A DNA stretch of 64,000 nt from DSOI01 sp041394885 (GCA_041394885.1 JAWKHI010000006.1:1-64000); one strand, 5' to 3'. Shown: positions 45,214 through 53,856, counted from the stretch's first letter. Numbers and translations are program-made. The notes: generated from the sequence alone by a model not told the origin.

Positions 45214-47244
45214 ATGATTCGGCTTCGATTCTTGCTTGCAATTCTCGCTTTAGGTGCGCTGGCCGCGCTGGTAAGTGCCCCCGGTCACCTCTGGACACAG
45301 AATGACAAAGCCTACTATATGGACGAAAACCAGATTAACTTTATTCGTCCGGGTCTGGTGACGAAGGTAAAGAGCGCCACGGTGGAAGCCGATGGCACGA
45401 TCCGGGCGGTATTCACGATTGCGGATCCGAGGGGGCTGCCCCTGGATCGTGACGGCATCGTGACGCCTGGGCCTGTGTCGACCAGCTTCATCGCGGCGAC
45501 GATTCCCGCCAACGGCACGCAGTATGTAGCCTACACGACCCGGACGGTAAACAGCACCAGCGCCAACCGCTCGGCCGTGCAGGCGTCGGCGGACACCGGT
45601 GGCCGCTATGAGAAGATCGCGGACGGTGAGTATCGATACACGTTCGGTACGAAGGCGCCGGCCAACGTCGACCGCACGGCGACGCACACCATCGGGGTGT
45701 ATTCGACGCGGAATCTCTCGGAGTTCGATCTGCCGAACAACACCTCCGACGACGTATTCAATTTCGTGCCGGCGGGCGGCGCGGTCACAAAGACTCGCGA
45801 CGTGGTGAAGACGGCCAGTTGCAACACGTGTCACGATCCGCTGGCGCTGCACGGAGGCTCCCGGCAAAAGGTTGAATTGTGCGTGATGTGCCACAGCCCG
45901 CAAAGCAGCGACCCCGACACCGGCAACACGGTGGACATGGCCGTGATGGTCCACAAGATCCACATGGGTGCGGAACTGCCGAGCGTGCAGGCGGGCGGCA
46001 AGTACCAGATCATCGGGTTCAACAACTCGGTGCATGACTACTCGAAAGCGGAGTTCCCGGCCGATCCACGGCGGTGCGAGACCTGCCATGCGAAAGGAAC
46101 GACCGCGGCCACCACGCCCGCGCAGGTGGATGCCTGGATGAAGCCGAACCGGGCGGCCTGCGGCGCCTGCCATGACAACGTGAACTTCGCTACGGGTGAG
46201 AATCACGCGAATCTGCCGCAGGTAAGCGACAACCAGTGCACCAACTGCCACACGCCGGAAGGCGAGCTCGAATTCGACGTTTCCATCCGCGGAGCGCACA
46301 CCATCGAGCGGTTTTCGAAAACGCTGCCGGGCACGATGTTCGAGTTGGTCCGCGTCGCCGACGGCGCAGCGGGCAAACAGCCCACGGTGGTGTTCAAGGT
46401 CACCGACAAACAGGGCAAGCCGATCGTGCCGTCTGAAATGACGCGGCTGGCACTGAATCTGGCAGGCCCCACCATTGACTACAAGTCGGTAGTGTCTGAA
46501 GATGCTCGCCAAGCCCAGGGCAGTGCTGACGGCACCTATTCCTGGACGTTCCAGACTCCGATCCCGGCCGATGCGAAGGGAAGCTTCGCGGTCGAGATCG
46601 AAGGGTACCGCAACCAGACCCTGCTCGCGGGCACGCAGAAGGAACGCGTGGTCCGCGACGCCGGCGTCAACAAGGTGATGTACTTCCCCGTGGATGGTTC
46701 CACGGTTGCGCCGCGCCGCAAGGTTGTGTCGCTTGAAAAGTGCAATTCCTGCCACGCCAGCTTGTCGCTGCACGGCGACAACAGGAACACGATCGAGGCG
46801 TGCGTAATCTGTCACAATCCGACCGCGAACGACAGTGCACGGCGTCCGGCGACGGCCGGGGCGCCGGAAAGCATCGACTTCCGGATGATGATTCATCGCA
46901 TCCACTCCGGTCCTGAAGTCGGCCGGCCGTACATCATCTACGGATTCGGCGGATCGGTGAATGATTTCTCCGACGTCGAGTTCCCGGGCGATCGCCGCAA
47001 TTGCTCCACCTGCCACGTGGACGGGTCCGAACAGTTGCCGCTGCGGGCTGGGCTGGCGCAGCCGGCCGATCCACGAGGACCGGTGAATCCGCTTGGGCCC
47101 ACTGCGGCTGCTTGCACGAGCTGCCACTCGGGGCTCCCCGCTGCGTCGCATGCGGTGTCGAACACGAACGCGGTTGGCGAGAGCTGCGCCGTATGCCACG
47201 GCCCGAACGCGGAGTTCTCGATCAATCGAGCGCATGCCCGCTAG
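45214..47244 (+). CDS. OmcA/MtrC-family decahaem c-type cytochrome
   Basis: 676 residues with a signal peptide (FLLAILALGALAALVSA). Ten CxxCH sites: CNTCH, CVMCH, CETCH, CGACH, CTNCH in the first cluster and CNSCH, CVICH, CSTCH, CTSCH, CAVCH in the second, each cluster preceded by a beta-rich domain, the two-module arrangement of MtrC/OmcA outer-membrane terminal reductases. No lipobox Cys, so surface anchoring may depend on the barrel partner. GGGAG before ATG 45214. First gene of a three-gene unit with a DmsE/MtrA-like cytochrome and an MtrB-like porin. Expected role: terminal electron transfer at the outer face to insoluble or extracellular acceptors. Confidence 0.9.
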   Translation: MIRLRFLLAILALGALAALVSAPGHLWTQNDKAYYMDENQINFIRPGLVTKVKSATVEADGTIRAVFTIADPRGLPLDRDGIVTPGPVSTSFIAATIPANGTQYVAYTTRTVNSTSANRSAVQASADTGGRYEKIADGEYRYTFGTKAPANVDRTATHTIGVYSTRNLSEFDLPNNTSDDVFNFVPAGGAVTKTRDVVKTASCNTCHDPLALHGGSRQKVELCVMCHSPQSSDPDTGNTVDMAVMVHKIHMGAELPSVQAGGKYQIIGFNNSVHDYSKAEFPADPRRCETCHAKGTTAATTPAQVDAWMKPNRAACGACHDNVNFATGENHANLPQVSDNQCTNCHTPEGELEFDVSIRGAHTIERFSKTLPGTMFELVRVADGAAGKQPTVVFKVTDKQGKPIVPSEMTRLALNLAGPTIDYKSVVSEDARQAQGSADGTYSWTFQTPIPADAKGSFAVEIEGYRNQTLLAGTQKERVVRDAGVNKVMYFPVDGSTVAPRRKVVSLEKCNSCHASLSLHGDNRNTIEACVICHNPTANDSARRPATAGAPESIDFRMMIHRIHSGPEVGRPYIIYGFGGSVNDFSDVEFPGDRRNCSTCHVDGSEQLPLRAGLAQPADPRGPVNPLGPTAAACTSCHSGLPAASHAVSNTNAVGESCAVCHGPNAEFSINRAHAR

Positions 47245-47296
47245 GCGGCTGCCACTAAAACTCGCCGCGCGATCGAGCACGGCCGGAGGCTCCATC

Positions 47297-48220
47297 ATGA
47301 TGCTCCTTCTAGTGATGGTGGCGGCGGTGGCTTGGGCACAGGCGCCGGTTCCCACTCCCGAACCGGCGGCGGCCCAAGCCCCGCCAACGGCCGCCTCGCC
47401 GGCCGCACCCGAATACGCAGGCTCGGAAACGTGCCAGACCTGTCACGAGGATATCTATCGTGACTTCGCCGCCAACGCTCATCATCGAGTGGAGACGGAG
47501 AAGAAACGCGGCTGGGAGGGGCGGGCCTGCGAGGCCTGCCACGGTCCCGGCGCCAAACACGCTGAATCAGTGGAACCGGCCGACATTCGGCAGCCGGAGA
47601 AGATTCCGCCTGTGCAGGCCGACAAGACCTGTCTCTCCTGCCATCGGAACCAGACCACGCACGTGGGCCGGATCCAGGGTGGGCACGCGCGCAGCCAAAC
47701 CGCCTGTGTGTCCTGCCATAGTGTTCACCAGAAGCAGACACGCAAGACGGCCGACGACCGCAACCGGCAGTGCGCCACCTGTCACACATCCGCGTGGGCG
47801 GAGTTTCAGAAACCGCACAGACACCCGGTGAACCAGGGCGCGATGTCGTGTCTGGATTGTCACAATCCGCACGGACGCACGATGATCGCGCAACCGCTGC
47901 GAAATAACTTCAACGAGCCGGGCTGCCTGCGCTGCCATGGCGACAAACGAGGCCCATTCGCCTTTGAGCACGCGCCGATGCGCCTGGAGGGGTGTTCGGC
48001 CTGCCATGAGCCGCACGGTTCTGCGAATCCGCGGATGTTGACGCGCCCGGACGTGCGCTTCCTGTGCCTGGAGTGTCACTCGGGCCTCGGAGCGAATCGG
48101 ACCGGGGTGGGCGGCGTCCCACCCGCGTTTCACGATTTGCGCAGCGAGCGCTACCGTAACTGCACCGCGTGCCACACGAAGGTGCATGGGTCTCATGTGA
48201 ACCGGAGTCTGCTGCGATGA
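47297..48220 (+). CDS. DmsE/MtrA-like decahaem c-type cytochrome
   Basis: About 307 residues. After a hydrophobic N-terminus (MMLLLVMVAAVAWAQA) and an Ala/Pro linker it carries ten CxxCH sites (CQTCH, CEACH, CLSCH, CVSCH, CATCH, CLDCH, CLRCH, CSACH, CLECH, CTACH) in the even spacing of DmsE/MtrA, the periplasmic cytochrome that threads through the MtrB barrel. GGAGG seven bases upstream supports ATG 47297. An in-frame ATG at 47234, overlapping the mtrC-like stop, would supply a basic n-region and is the alternative. The stop overlaps the porin gene by ATGA. Confidence 0.9.
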   Translation: MMLLLVMVAAVAWAQAPVPTPEPAAAQAPPTAASPAAPEYAGSETCQTCHEDIYRDFAANAHHRVETEKKRGWEGRACEACHGPGAKHAESVEPADIRQPEKIPPVQADKTCLSCHRNQTTHVGRIQGGHARSQTACVSCHSVHQKQTRKTADDRNRQCATCHTSAWAEFQKPHRHPVNQGAMSCLDCHNPHGRTMIAQPLRNNFNEPGCLRCHGDKRGPFAFEHAPMRLEGCSACHEPHGSANPRMLTRPDVRFLCLECHSGLGANRTGVGGVPPAFHDLRSERYRNCTACHTKVHGSHVNRSLLR

Positions 48221-50178
48221 AATACCCGTACTGGCCCGTCATCCTGATGCTGGCAAGTCCGGCATGGGCGCAAACACAAGAGGCGAAAGCCGAACCGGCT
48301 CAGGAAAAGACCGAAGCCCCGGCCGAGGCGGCGGAACAAGCTTCCGAAGAGGAGTCCCCGCAACCGGTAACGGAGAAAGCCGTTTGGTCGGCGGAGTTCG
48401 GTTACCGCTTCCGCGGTGACGTCCACGGAGACTTCTCCGCCTACCGCAGCGTGGTCAACCTCGGTGAGGGGCCGAAGCTGTTTCATTTCAACCTGATCCT
48501 GCCGTCGTCGGGGAAACTGTTCGACCGTCTGGAGTTGCGCGGCGACAGTTGGGGCGGCGAGCCGTACAACACCTCGTCGCTGTTCATGGAGCGGCGCGGC
48601 CTCTACCGGCTGGATGTACGCTACCGGAATCTGGCCTATTTCAATCAACTCCCGAGTTACTCTCTCAACCGACAGTCTTCGGATCTGCGGCGGCGCGGCA
48701 ACGACGCGGAATTCACGTTGTTTCCCGGCCGGGGCATCACGCCGTTCTTTGCATGGTCGGTGGACTCTGGCACCGGCGCGGGCATCAGCCATTTCGTCGC
48801 CGATATCAATGAGTACGCAGTGGCCGGCACGCTGGCGGACCGCACCGATCTTTTCCGCGGCGGAATCCGGGTGGAGCGCAGCCGTTGGCACCTGACGCTC
48901 GAGCAAGGCGGCACGCGGTTCCACCAGGACGATTCGTTCTCCGACGCGCGCGCCGGATCGAATCCCGGCAACCGAAGCACTCCTTTTCTGGGTGAAACGC
49001 TGCGTCTGGACCAACTGAGCCAGACCTACCGGGTGCGGGGCAACACGATCTATTCCAAAGGGCTGATCACGGCAAGCCCGGCGCACTGGGTCGACTTCAC
49101 CGGGCAGTTCCTCTACAGCCGGCCGTCGGTCGACTCCACCTACAATGCCGACGCGCTAGGCCGGTTCGTCTCCCGCAATGCACTCGTGTTCGCCAACGCG
49201 CTGCGCGGGATGACCTTCGTCGAGGCCAAACAGCCTCGAACGTCTGGTAGCGCATCGGTGGAATTGCGCCCCTTCGAGCGACTGCGCTTGGTGGAAACAT
49301 GGATGACAGACCGGCTTCACAATGCGTCCGGGATCGTCGGCGCGGAGACGCTTCCGGTGCCGCTTGACCTGATCACCGGGGACCGGCTGACGTGGAACTG
49401 GAGCAGCCAGCAACTCGACGGCTTCTTCGATGTGGCGCCTTGGCTCACGGTTCGCGGCGGGCACCGCTATTTGTGGGGCGACGCTTCCACGCGAGCGCCT
49501 AATCTCACGGGGCCAAACACGGCCGAGTTGAAGCGCCATACGGGTCTGCTGGGAGTGGTGGCGCGCCCGGCTACGAAACTGCGCTTCCAGGCCGACTACG
49601 AAGCCGCCAAGGGCGACGGCGCGCAAGCGTGGTTCCGCACCAGTCTCAACGACTATCAGAAGCTACGGTCGCAGATCCGCTATCAGCCGCTCACGACGTT
49701 GACTCTGCACGCCAATGTGCAAGCACTCGAAAACCGCAACCCATCCCCGTTGGGCGGATACGACTTTTTGAGCCGTTCCACTTCGATCGGCGTCCTCTGG
49801 GCGCCGGAGAGGTTGAAAGGCGTGGTGGCGTCGGGTTCCTACGCGCGGTCCACACTGCGGAGCGATATCTCGTACCTCGAGCCGCAGGTCCTGCAGCCGC
49901 AGCGCAGTTTCTATCGAGAAAACGCACACGGGGTGACAGGACTGATGGAGTGGAACGGCGCGCATCTCGGCCTGGCGGCAGGCGGGTCGGCGTTCGTTTC
50001 GTCGGGGAGCAGACCTACCCGGTTGTATCAGCCGGTAGGCCGAGTTGTGGCGCCTTTGCGGCCCGGGGTCTCGGCCAAAGCCGAATGGCGATGGCACGGG
50101 CTGACCGAACCATTCTTCGCCTTGGAAGGCTTCCGGACCCACCTTTTCGTGTTCAGTCTGGTGGTGGGTGGGAAATGA
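48217..50178 (+). CDS. MtrB/PioB-like outer-membrane beta-barrel protein
   Basis: 653 residues with a signal peptide (to about residue 19, SPAWAQ), a Glu/Ala/Pro-rich linker (about 20-55) and then alternating amphipathic strands rich in aromatic residues and Arg, ending in VFSLVVGG near the C-terminus. This length and pattern fit the MtrB/PioB decahaem-associated porin. The CxxC near the N-terminus of Shewanella MtrB is absent. Start at 48217 overlaps the DmsE-like gene (ATGA). It would enclose the periplasmic cytochrome and dock the MtrC-like one outside. Confidence 0.85.
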   Translation: MKYPYWPVILMLASPAWAQTQEAKAEPAQEKTEAPAEAAEQASEEESPQPVTEKAVWSAEFGYRFRGDVHGDFSAYRSVVNLGEGPKLFHFNLILPSSGKLFDRLELRGDSWGGEPYNTSSLFMERRGLYRLDVRYRNLAYFNQLPSYSLNRQSSDLRRRGNDAEFTLFPGRGITPFFAWSVDSGTGAGISHFVADINEYAVAGTLADRTDLFRGGIRVERSRWHLTLEQGGTRFHQDDSFSDARAGSNPGNRSTPFLGETLRLDQLSQTYRVRGNTIYSKGLITASPAHWVDFTGQFLYSRPSVDSTYNADALGRFVSRNALVFANALRGMTFVEAKQPRTSGSASVELRPFERLRLVETWMTDRLHNASGIVGAETLPVPLDLITGDRLTWNWSSQQLDGFFDVAPWLTVRGGHRYLWGDASTRAPNLTGPNTAELKRHTGLLGVVARPATKLRFQADYEAAKGDGAQAWFRTSLNDYQKLRSQIRYQPLTTLTLHANVQALENRNPSPLGGYDFLSRSTSIGVLWAPERLKGVVASGSYARSTLRSDISYLEPQVLQPQRSFYRENAHGVTGLMEWNGAHLGLAAGGSAFVSSGSRPTRLYQPVGRVVAPLRPGVSAKAEWRWHGLTEPFFALEGFRTHLFVFSLVVGGK

Positions 50179-50185
50179 CAGCATG

Positions 50186-50201
50186 TGGGTGAATTCACCC
50201 A
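50186..50201. promoter_or_regulatory. 16-bp palindrome after the porin gene
   Basis: TGGGTGAATTCACCCA is perfectly palindromic, lies 7 bp after the porin stop and about 64-79 bp upstream of the start site predicted for the sigma-54 promoter. It could be an activator site, or simply a second hairpin before the terminator. Confidence 0.4.
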
Positions 50202-50215
50202 ACCTTGGCAGAACA

Positions 50216-50239
50216 GGCCCGTTTTCGGGCCTTTTTTTT
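50216..50239 (+). terminator. Rho-independent terminator of the porin-cytochrome operon
   Basis: GGCCCG TTTT CGGGCC hairpin (50216-50231) with a six-base-pair GC stem, followed immediately by eight T (50232-50239). Textbook form. The last T is also the first base of the sigma-54 promoter. Confidence 0.9.
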
Positions 50240-50254
50240 GGCACAGCGATTGCA
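50239..50254 (+). promoter_or_regulatory. Sigma-54 (RpoN) promoter
   Basis: TGGCACAGCGATTGCA fits the consensus TGGCACRNNNNTTGCW at every fixed position; GG (50240-50241) and GC (50252-50253) are 12 bp apart as required. Predicted start near 50265, leaving ACTGGAGGCACA as a 12-base leader with a full ribosome site before ATG 50277. Control would need an enhancer-binding protein; the palindrome at 50186-50201 is a candidate site. Confidence 0.75.
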
Positions 50255-50276
50255 TCATACTGTGACTGGAGGCACA

Positions 50277-50483
50277 ATGAAACTCTTCCGATTCATCCTT
50301 CCGGCGGTCTTTCTCGCCGCTGGAGTACTAATCAATATGCAGCCCGGGTTCGCGAAGCCCGAGTTCACGAAGAAAGAAAAGACGGGCTGTCTCACCTGCC
50401 ACGTCCAGGCTAAGAAGAAGGACCTGAATGACGTGGGCAAGTGCTACGGCGAAAAGAAGGACCTGAAGGCTTGCAAGAAGTGA
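50277..50483 (+). CDS. Small secreted monohaem c-type cytochrome
   Basis: 68 residues: signal peptide (LFRFILPAVFLAAGVLINM, cleavage after GFA), then a short Lys-rich body with one CLTCH and a further Cys pair region (KCYGEKKDLKACKK). GGAGG five bases before ATG. Too small for a classical class I cytochrome fold; possibly a one-haem shuttle between the membrane NapC-like cytochrome and the periplasmic decahaem protein. First gene behind the sigma-54 promoter. Confidence 0.8.
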   Translation: MKLFRFILPAVFLAAGVLINMQPGFAKPEFTKKEKTGCLTCHVQAKKKDLNDVGKCYGEKKDLKACKK

Positions 50484-50527
50484 AGTGGGGCTGGCCAAGG
50501 CACGGTATCTGAAGAAAGGAGACTTCG

Positions 50528-50809
50528 ATGAATATCCTACCGCTCGTTGCCATCTGGGCCGTATTGGCCGTGGCGGTTCTCGTTATCGCTGGCATAAGGA
50601 TGATGTCGGCCTCACACGAAGACGATTCCATACACTTGCGTGAAGGCGATGCGTCGGTGATTCATCAGCAGGCTGCCTATGCGGGCAAGATCCAGTGGCT
50701 GGACCGCGTAGGGAAAGCGCTGACGGTGGCAACCGTTGCGTTCGGTCTGGTGCTGGCCGCCCTGTACTTCTACCAAGTCTGGATGGAATCGACCAAGATC
50801 CCCTCTTGA
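50528..50809 (+). CDS. Small two-helix membrane protein of the cytochrome operon
   Basis: 93 residues with membrane helices at about 3-25 and 65-85 and a polar loop of about 40 residues between. AAAGGAG upstream of the ATG is strong. No haem motif. I do not recognise the family. Position between the small cytochrome and the NapC-like cytochrome suggests an accessory or assembly subunit of the quinol-oxidising module. Confidence 0.75.
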   Translation: MNILPLVAIWAVLAVAVLVIAGIRMMSASHEDDSIHLREGDASVIHQQAAYAGKIQWLDRVGKALTVATVAFGLVLAALYFYQVWMESTKIPS

Positions 50810-50825
50810 GATCGACACCGAGTTA

Positions 50826-52265
50826 ATGACACCACCCACCGGCTCCTGGAGAGACAACCTCTCTCCACTGATACTGCTCTCGAACAACTGGATCAGCCGC
50901 ATCGGCGTCTTGCTGGTAACCACGGCAGGCGTCCTGTGGCTGTTCCTTTTGCCTACCTACCTGAAAGGCGAAGCTGGCAGCGCGTACATCGGCATCCTGC
51001 TGTTTCTGATCCTGCCGATGTTTTTTTTCGCCGGCCTCGCGCTGATCCCGGCCGGAATCCTGCTGCGCAAACGCAAGCTTGGCCCTGGGGCGCGGATGCG
51101 GGAGTTGATCGGCATCCGGTCATTGAGCTGGCAAAACCCGGAAGTCCGGCGATTGGTGACATTCGTGGCCGCCGCGACGTTCGTCAACATCGGTATCGGC
51201 AGCAACCTTACCTACCGGGCGGTGGAACATCTCGACAGCGCGGGATTCTGCGGCACATCGTGTCATGTGATGAAGCCGGAATACACGGCCTATCAGGTGT
51301 CGCCGCACTCCCGGGTGCCTTGCGTGAAATGCCACGTGGGGCCTGGAGCCTCGGGTTTCGTCGAGAGCAAGCTCGCAGGAGTCCATCAGGTGGTGGCGAT
51401 CACCTTCAACACCTATCAACGTCCCATCCCTGTGCCGATCCCCAACCTCCGCCCCGCGCGTGAAACGTGTGAGGGCTGCCACTGGCCGGGCAAATACGGC
51501 GCGGACCGCGTACGCGTCATCCCGCATTTCAACGACGAAGGTGTCCGGTCCGATTCGGTGCTTCTCATGCGAATCGGCGGCGGCAGCGCGAGCGGCTACG
51601 GCATTCACACTGGTCACGTAGGCGAAGGTATCAAGGTTCGGTACGCCCACACCGATCAGGCGCGCCAGACCATTCCGTGGGTGGAATACAGCCGTAACGG
51701 CGCCAAGAAGGAGTTCTTCGCTCCCAAAACAACGGCAGCGGACGTCGCCAAAATGGACATCCGCGAGATGGACTGCATGGATTGCCACACACGCCCGAGC
51801 CACTCGATGCAGCTACCGGAAAGGGCGATGGACGATGCGATGGCCGCCGGCACGATTCCGCCGAGCCTCCCCCAGATTCGGAAGATCGCGCTCGAGACGC
51901 TGAAGAAGGACTATACGAGCGAGGCGCAGGCAGAAAAGGAAGTGCCCGCAGCCATCCTCAAGTTCTACAAGGACCAACTCCCTGAGGTCGCCGCTTCTCG
52001 CACCGCCGATGTGGAACGTTCCGCCGAGGCCGTGCTCGGCATCTGGAAGCGCAATATCTTCCCCGAGATGAAGATCACTTGGGGCACTTACGTCAACAAC
52101 GTCGGCCACACGGACTCACCCGGCTGCTTCCGATGCCATGACGAAGAGCACAAGACATCCGATGGCGCCAGTGCGATCGGGCAGGACTGTAACGGATGTC
52201 ACGTTCTGCTGGCGATGGAGGAAGAGAAGCCGAAGATTCTGACGGATCTCGGCCTGCGCGAGTAG
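50826..52265 (+). CDS. NapC/NrfH-like membrane multihaem cytochrome c
   Basis: 479 residues. Three N-terminal hydrophobic segments (about 20-42, 48-75, 105-125) are followed by six haem sites: FCGTSCHVM, which has three residues between the cysteines (CX3CH) and the CHxM arrangement of NrfH haem 1, then CVKCH, CEGCH, CMDCH, CFRCH and CNGCH. NapC/NrfH proteins take electrons from quinol and pass them to periplasmic cytochromes; here the target is probably the small monohaem and the DmsE-like decahaem protein. ATG 50826 gives a cytoplasmic N-terminus; it starts 16 bp after the small membrane gene. Confidence 0.88.
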   Translation: MTPPTGSWRDNLSPLILLSNNWISRIGVLLVTTAGVLWLFLLPTYLKGEAGSAYIGILLFLILPMFFFAGLALIPAGILLRKRKLGPGARMRELIGIRSLSWQNPEVRRLVTFVAAATFVNIGIGSNLTYRAVEHLDSAGFCGTSCHVMKPEYTAYQVSPHSRVPCVKCHVGPGASGFVESKLAGVHQVVAITFNTYQRPIPVPIPNLRPARETCEGCHWPGKYGADRVRVIPHFNDEGVRSDSVLLMRIGGGSASGYGIHTGHVGEGIKVRYAHTDQARQTIPWVEYSRNGAKKEFFAPKTTAADVAKMDIREMDCMDCHTRPSHSMQLPERAMDDAMAAGTIPPSLPQIRKIALETLKKDYTSEAQAEKEVPAAILKFYKDQLPEVAASRTADVERSAEAVLGIWKRNIFPEMKITWGTYVNNVGHTDSPGCFRCHDEEHKTSDGASAIGQDCNGCHVLLAMEEEKPKILTDLGLRE

Positions 52266-52272
52266 CCGGCGG

Positions 52273-52896
52273 TTACTCTTCGTGCGCGGCGTGATAGCCG
52301 GTTAACATCGCGCGGAACAACGCTCCAGGAGTTTCCCCGGTGGTGCCGAGGTACATGTGCATCACCATGAAGAGCGAGAGCAGGTATCCGATCGCGGAGT
52401 GCGCCAAGGAAACCGCGCCCACTCCGGTGGTGCCCGCCAAACGTGCGGGCATTTTCTCCGGGAAGAACATGAGCCACCCGGTGACCACAAGGGCGGGAAA
52501 CACCAGATACATCAGCACGCCGTAGGTCACTTTCTGCAACGGATTGAACTTGCGATCCTCGGAATGGCCGTAGGGGTGCGGTTCGCCCCGAAAGATGCCG
52601 CTCAAATAGAAGCGAGCCTGCCGGATCAGGCCCATGCCCAAGTCATCGCCTCGCGGCAGGTAGTAGCGGCCGTTGCGGCTTGTAAAGTTGGCGACCAGAT
52701 AGAAGAGATAGAAGGCCGTCAACAAGAGTCCCGCGCTGTTGTGAACGAACCGGGCAGTGCGGAAGTCCACCTGCGGGGCACCGGGCTCGGCGAAATGCAT
52801 GCTGGCGCCAGTAACGGCCAGCGCAACGAACAGGCCCGCGTTGGTCCAGTGCCAGACGCGCAGCCAGCCGGGGTAAAGATAGATACGTCGAGTCAT
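52273..52896 (-). CDS. Membrane di-haem cytochrome b (cytochrome b561/HydC-FdnI type)
   Basis: 207 residues with four hydrophobic segments and His pairs in RVWHWTNAG, FVHNSAG, LAHSAIGYLL and MVMHMYLG that fit b-haem ligation as in hydrogenase and formate-dehydrogenase cytochrome b subunits. AAGGAGG lies nine bases upstream of ATG 52896. It follows a heptahaem cytochrome gene by 21 bp, so the two form a quinone-linked electron-transfer pair. Convergent with the NapC-like gene (7 bp between stops). Confidence 0.87.
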   Translation of the reverse strand: MTRRIYLYPGWLRVWHWTNAGLFVALAVTGASMHFAEPGAPQVDFRTARFVHNSAGLLLTAFYLFYLVANFTSRNGRYYLPRGDDLGMGLIRQARFYLSGIFRGEPHPYGHSEDRKFNPLQKVTYGVLMYLVFPALVVTGWLMFFPEKMPARLAGTTGVGAVSLAHSAIGYLLSLFMVMHMYLGTTGETPGALFRAMLTGYHAAHEE

Positions 52897-52917
52897 AGCA
52901 ATGTGCCTCCTTCTGGC

Positions 52918-53856
52918 TTAAGGCCTCCTGCGGCGGGCGCCGGCCCAGCGTCCCAGCGCGTGGAGAGCGATGGCGACCAGCGCGATGCCGAAGACCGCTA
53001 GACTCAGCCGGTCCAGCCATTCGTACTTCGTGGCGCCGATCATGTAGGCATCGTTGTAGATCACCGAATTGATGATTCCGCCTTCGGACCGCTCCCGCTC
53101 GGCGGCATGCTTGTACAACTTGCGCAACAACAGCGAATCGCGGCTATGGCACTGCACGCAGTCGCGCTGCGCCTGAGATGCCGGGAGAATCCGATGGATG
53201 GTCTCTTCTTTTCCCGGAGTGTGGCAATCCACGCAACGCGCCGCTTTGGTATGCAGTTCCCACATCGGAATGAATGCATGCTTGTCGGTTAGATTCGCCA
53301 GAACCTGCTCCGCGCTGATGTCATTCCTCGGATTGGCCGCTCCGTGACATTGCAGGCAAACCGCGTTTCCCACGCGCACTGCCTCGGCCACGGACTCCAT
53401 CGCGCGCACCGGCCGAAAGTCATGCGGATAGTGGCAATTCGTACAGCGGAACTCGGGCAGTTGCCCCTCGGCGCTGTGATTGCCGGTCAACTTCGCAAGC
53501 AGCGTTACGTGGACGCTCGCCTTCACGTCCGCTTCGATCTTGGCGCGGTTGAATGGAAGCGAGTCGTCCCCGCTGTGGCATACAACGCAATCGGGAGCAT
53601 CGGCTCGTTTGCCCTTGTGCGGATAATCGCCGAAGCCTTCGGAATGGCATCCGGTGCAGCCGAGAATGCTGGCGTGCGTGGACTTGCCCCAAGCCTCCGG
53701 GTCGATTTCGGTGCTCCCGCGCTTGGATTCCGCGTTCCCGGTGTGGCACTCCATACAGGCCGCGGAGGGGTCGTCGGCAGACGGTTCCGTTTGGCCGGCA
53801 AGCGGCTGAAGCAGGGCCAGCGAGACGAAAATCACGATGGGGTCGATTCGCTGCAT
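52918..53856 (-). CDS. Heptahaem cytochrome c (cytochrome c3-like) with C-terminal membrane anchor
   Basis: 312 residues: signal peptide (about 5-22), seven CxxCH sites (CMECH, CTGCH, CVVCH, CTNCH, CLQCH, CVDCH, CVQCH) and a C-terminal membrane helix (about 285-305) ending in a basic tail. Start ATG 53856 with GAGG nine bases upstream; a TTG at 53862 is also in frame. It is likely the periplasmic partner of the cytochrome b gene that follows, taking electrons to or from the quinone pool. Confidence 0.87.
   Translation of the reverse strand: MQRIDPIVIFVSLALLQPLAGQTEPSADDPSAACMECHTGNAESKRGSTEIDPEAWGKSTHASILGCTGCHSEGFGDYPHKGKRADAPDCVVCHSGDDSLPFNRAKIEADVKASVHVTLLAKLTGNHSAEGQLPEFRCTNCHYPHDFRPVRAMESVAEAVRVGNAVCLQCHGAANPRNDISAEQVLANLTDKHAFIPMWELHTKAARCVDCHTPGKEETIHRILPASQAQRDCVQCHSRDSLLLRKLYKHAAERERSEGGIINSVIYNDAYMIGATKYEWLDRLSLAVFGIALVAIALHALGRWAGARRRRP

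Noticed and set aside
45250..47355. 701-codon open frame antisense to the decahaem cytochrome gene
   Set aside because: GC-rich codon use leaves antisense frames open; its product has no domain, and the sense strand encodes ten haem motifs. The same applies to long antisense frames at 65-1726, 29411-30769 and 20359-21516.
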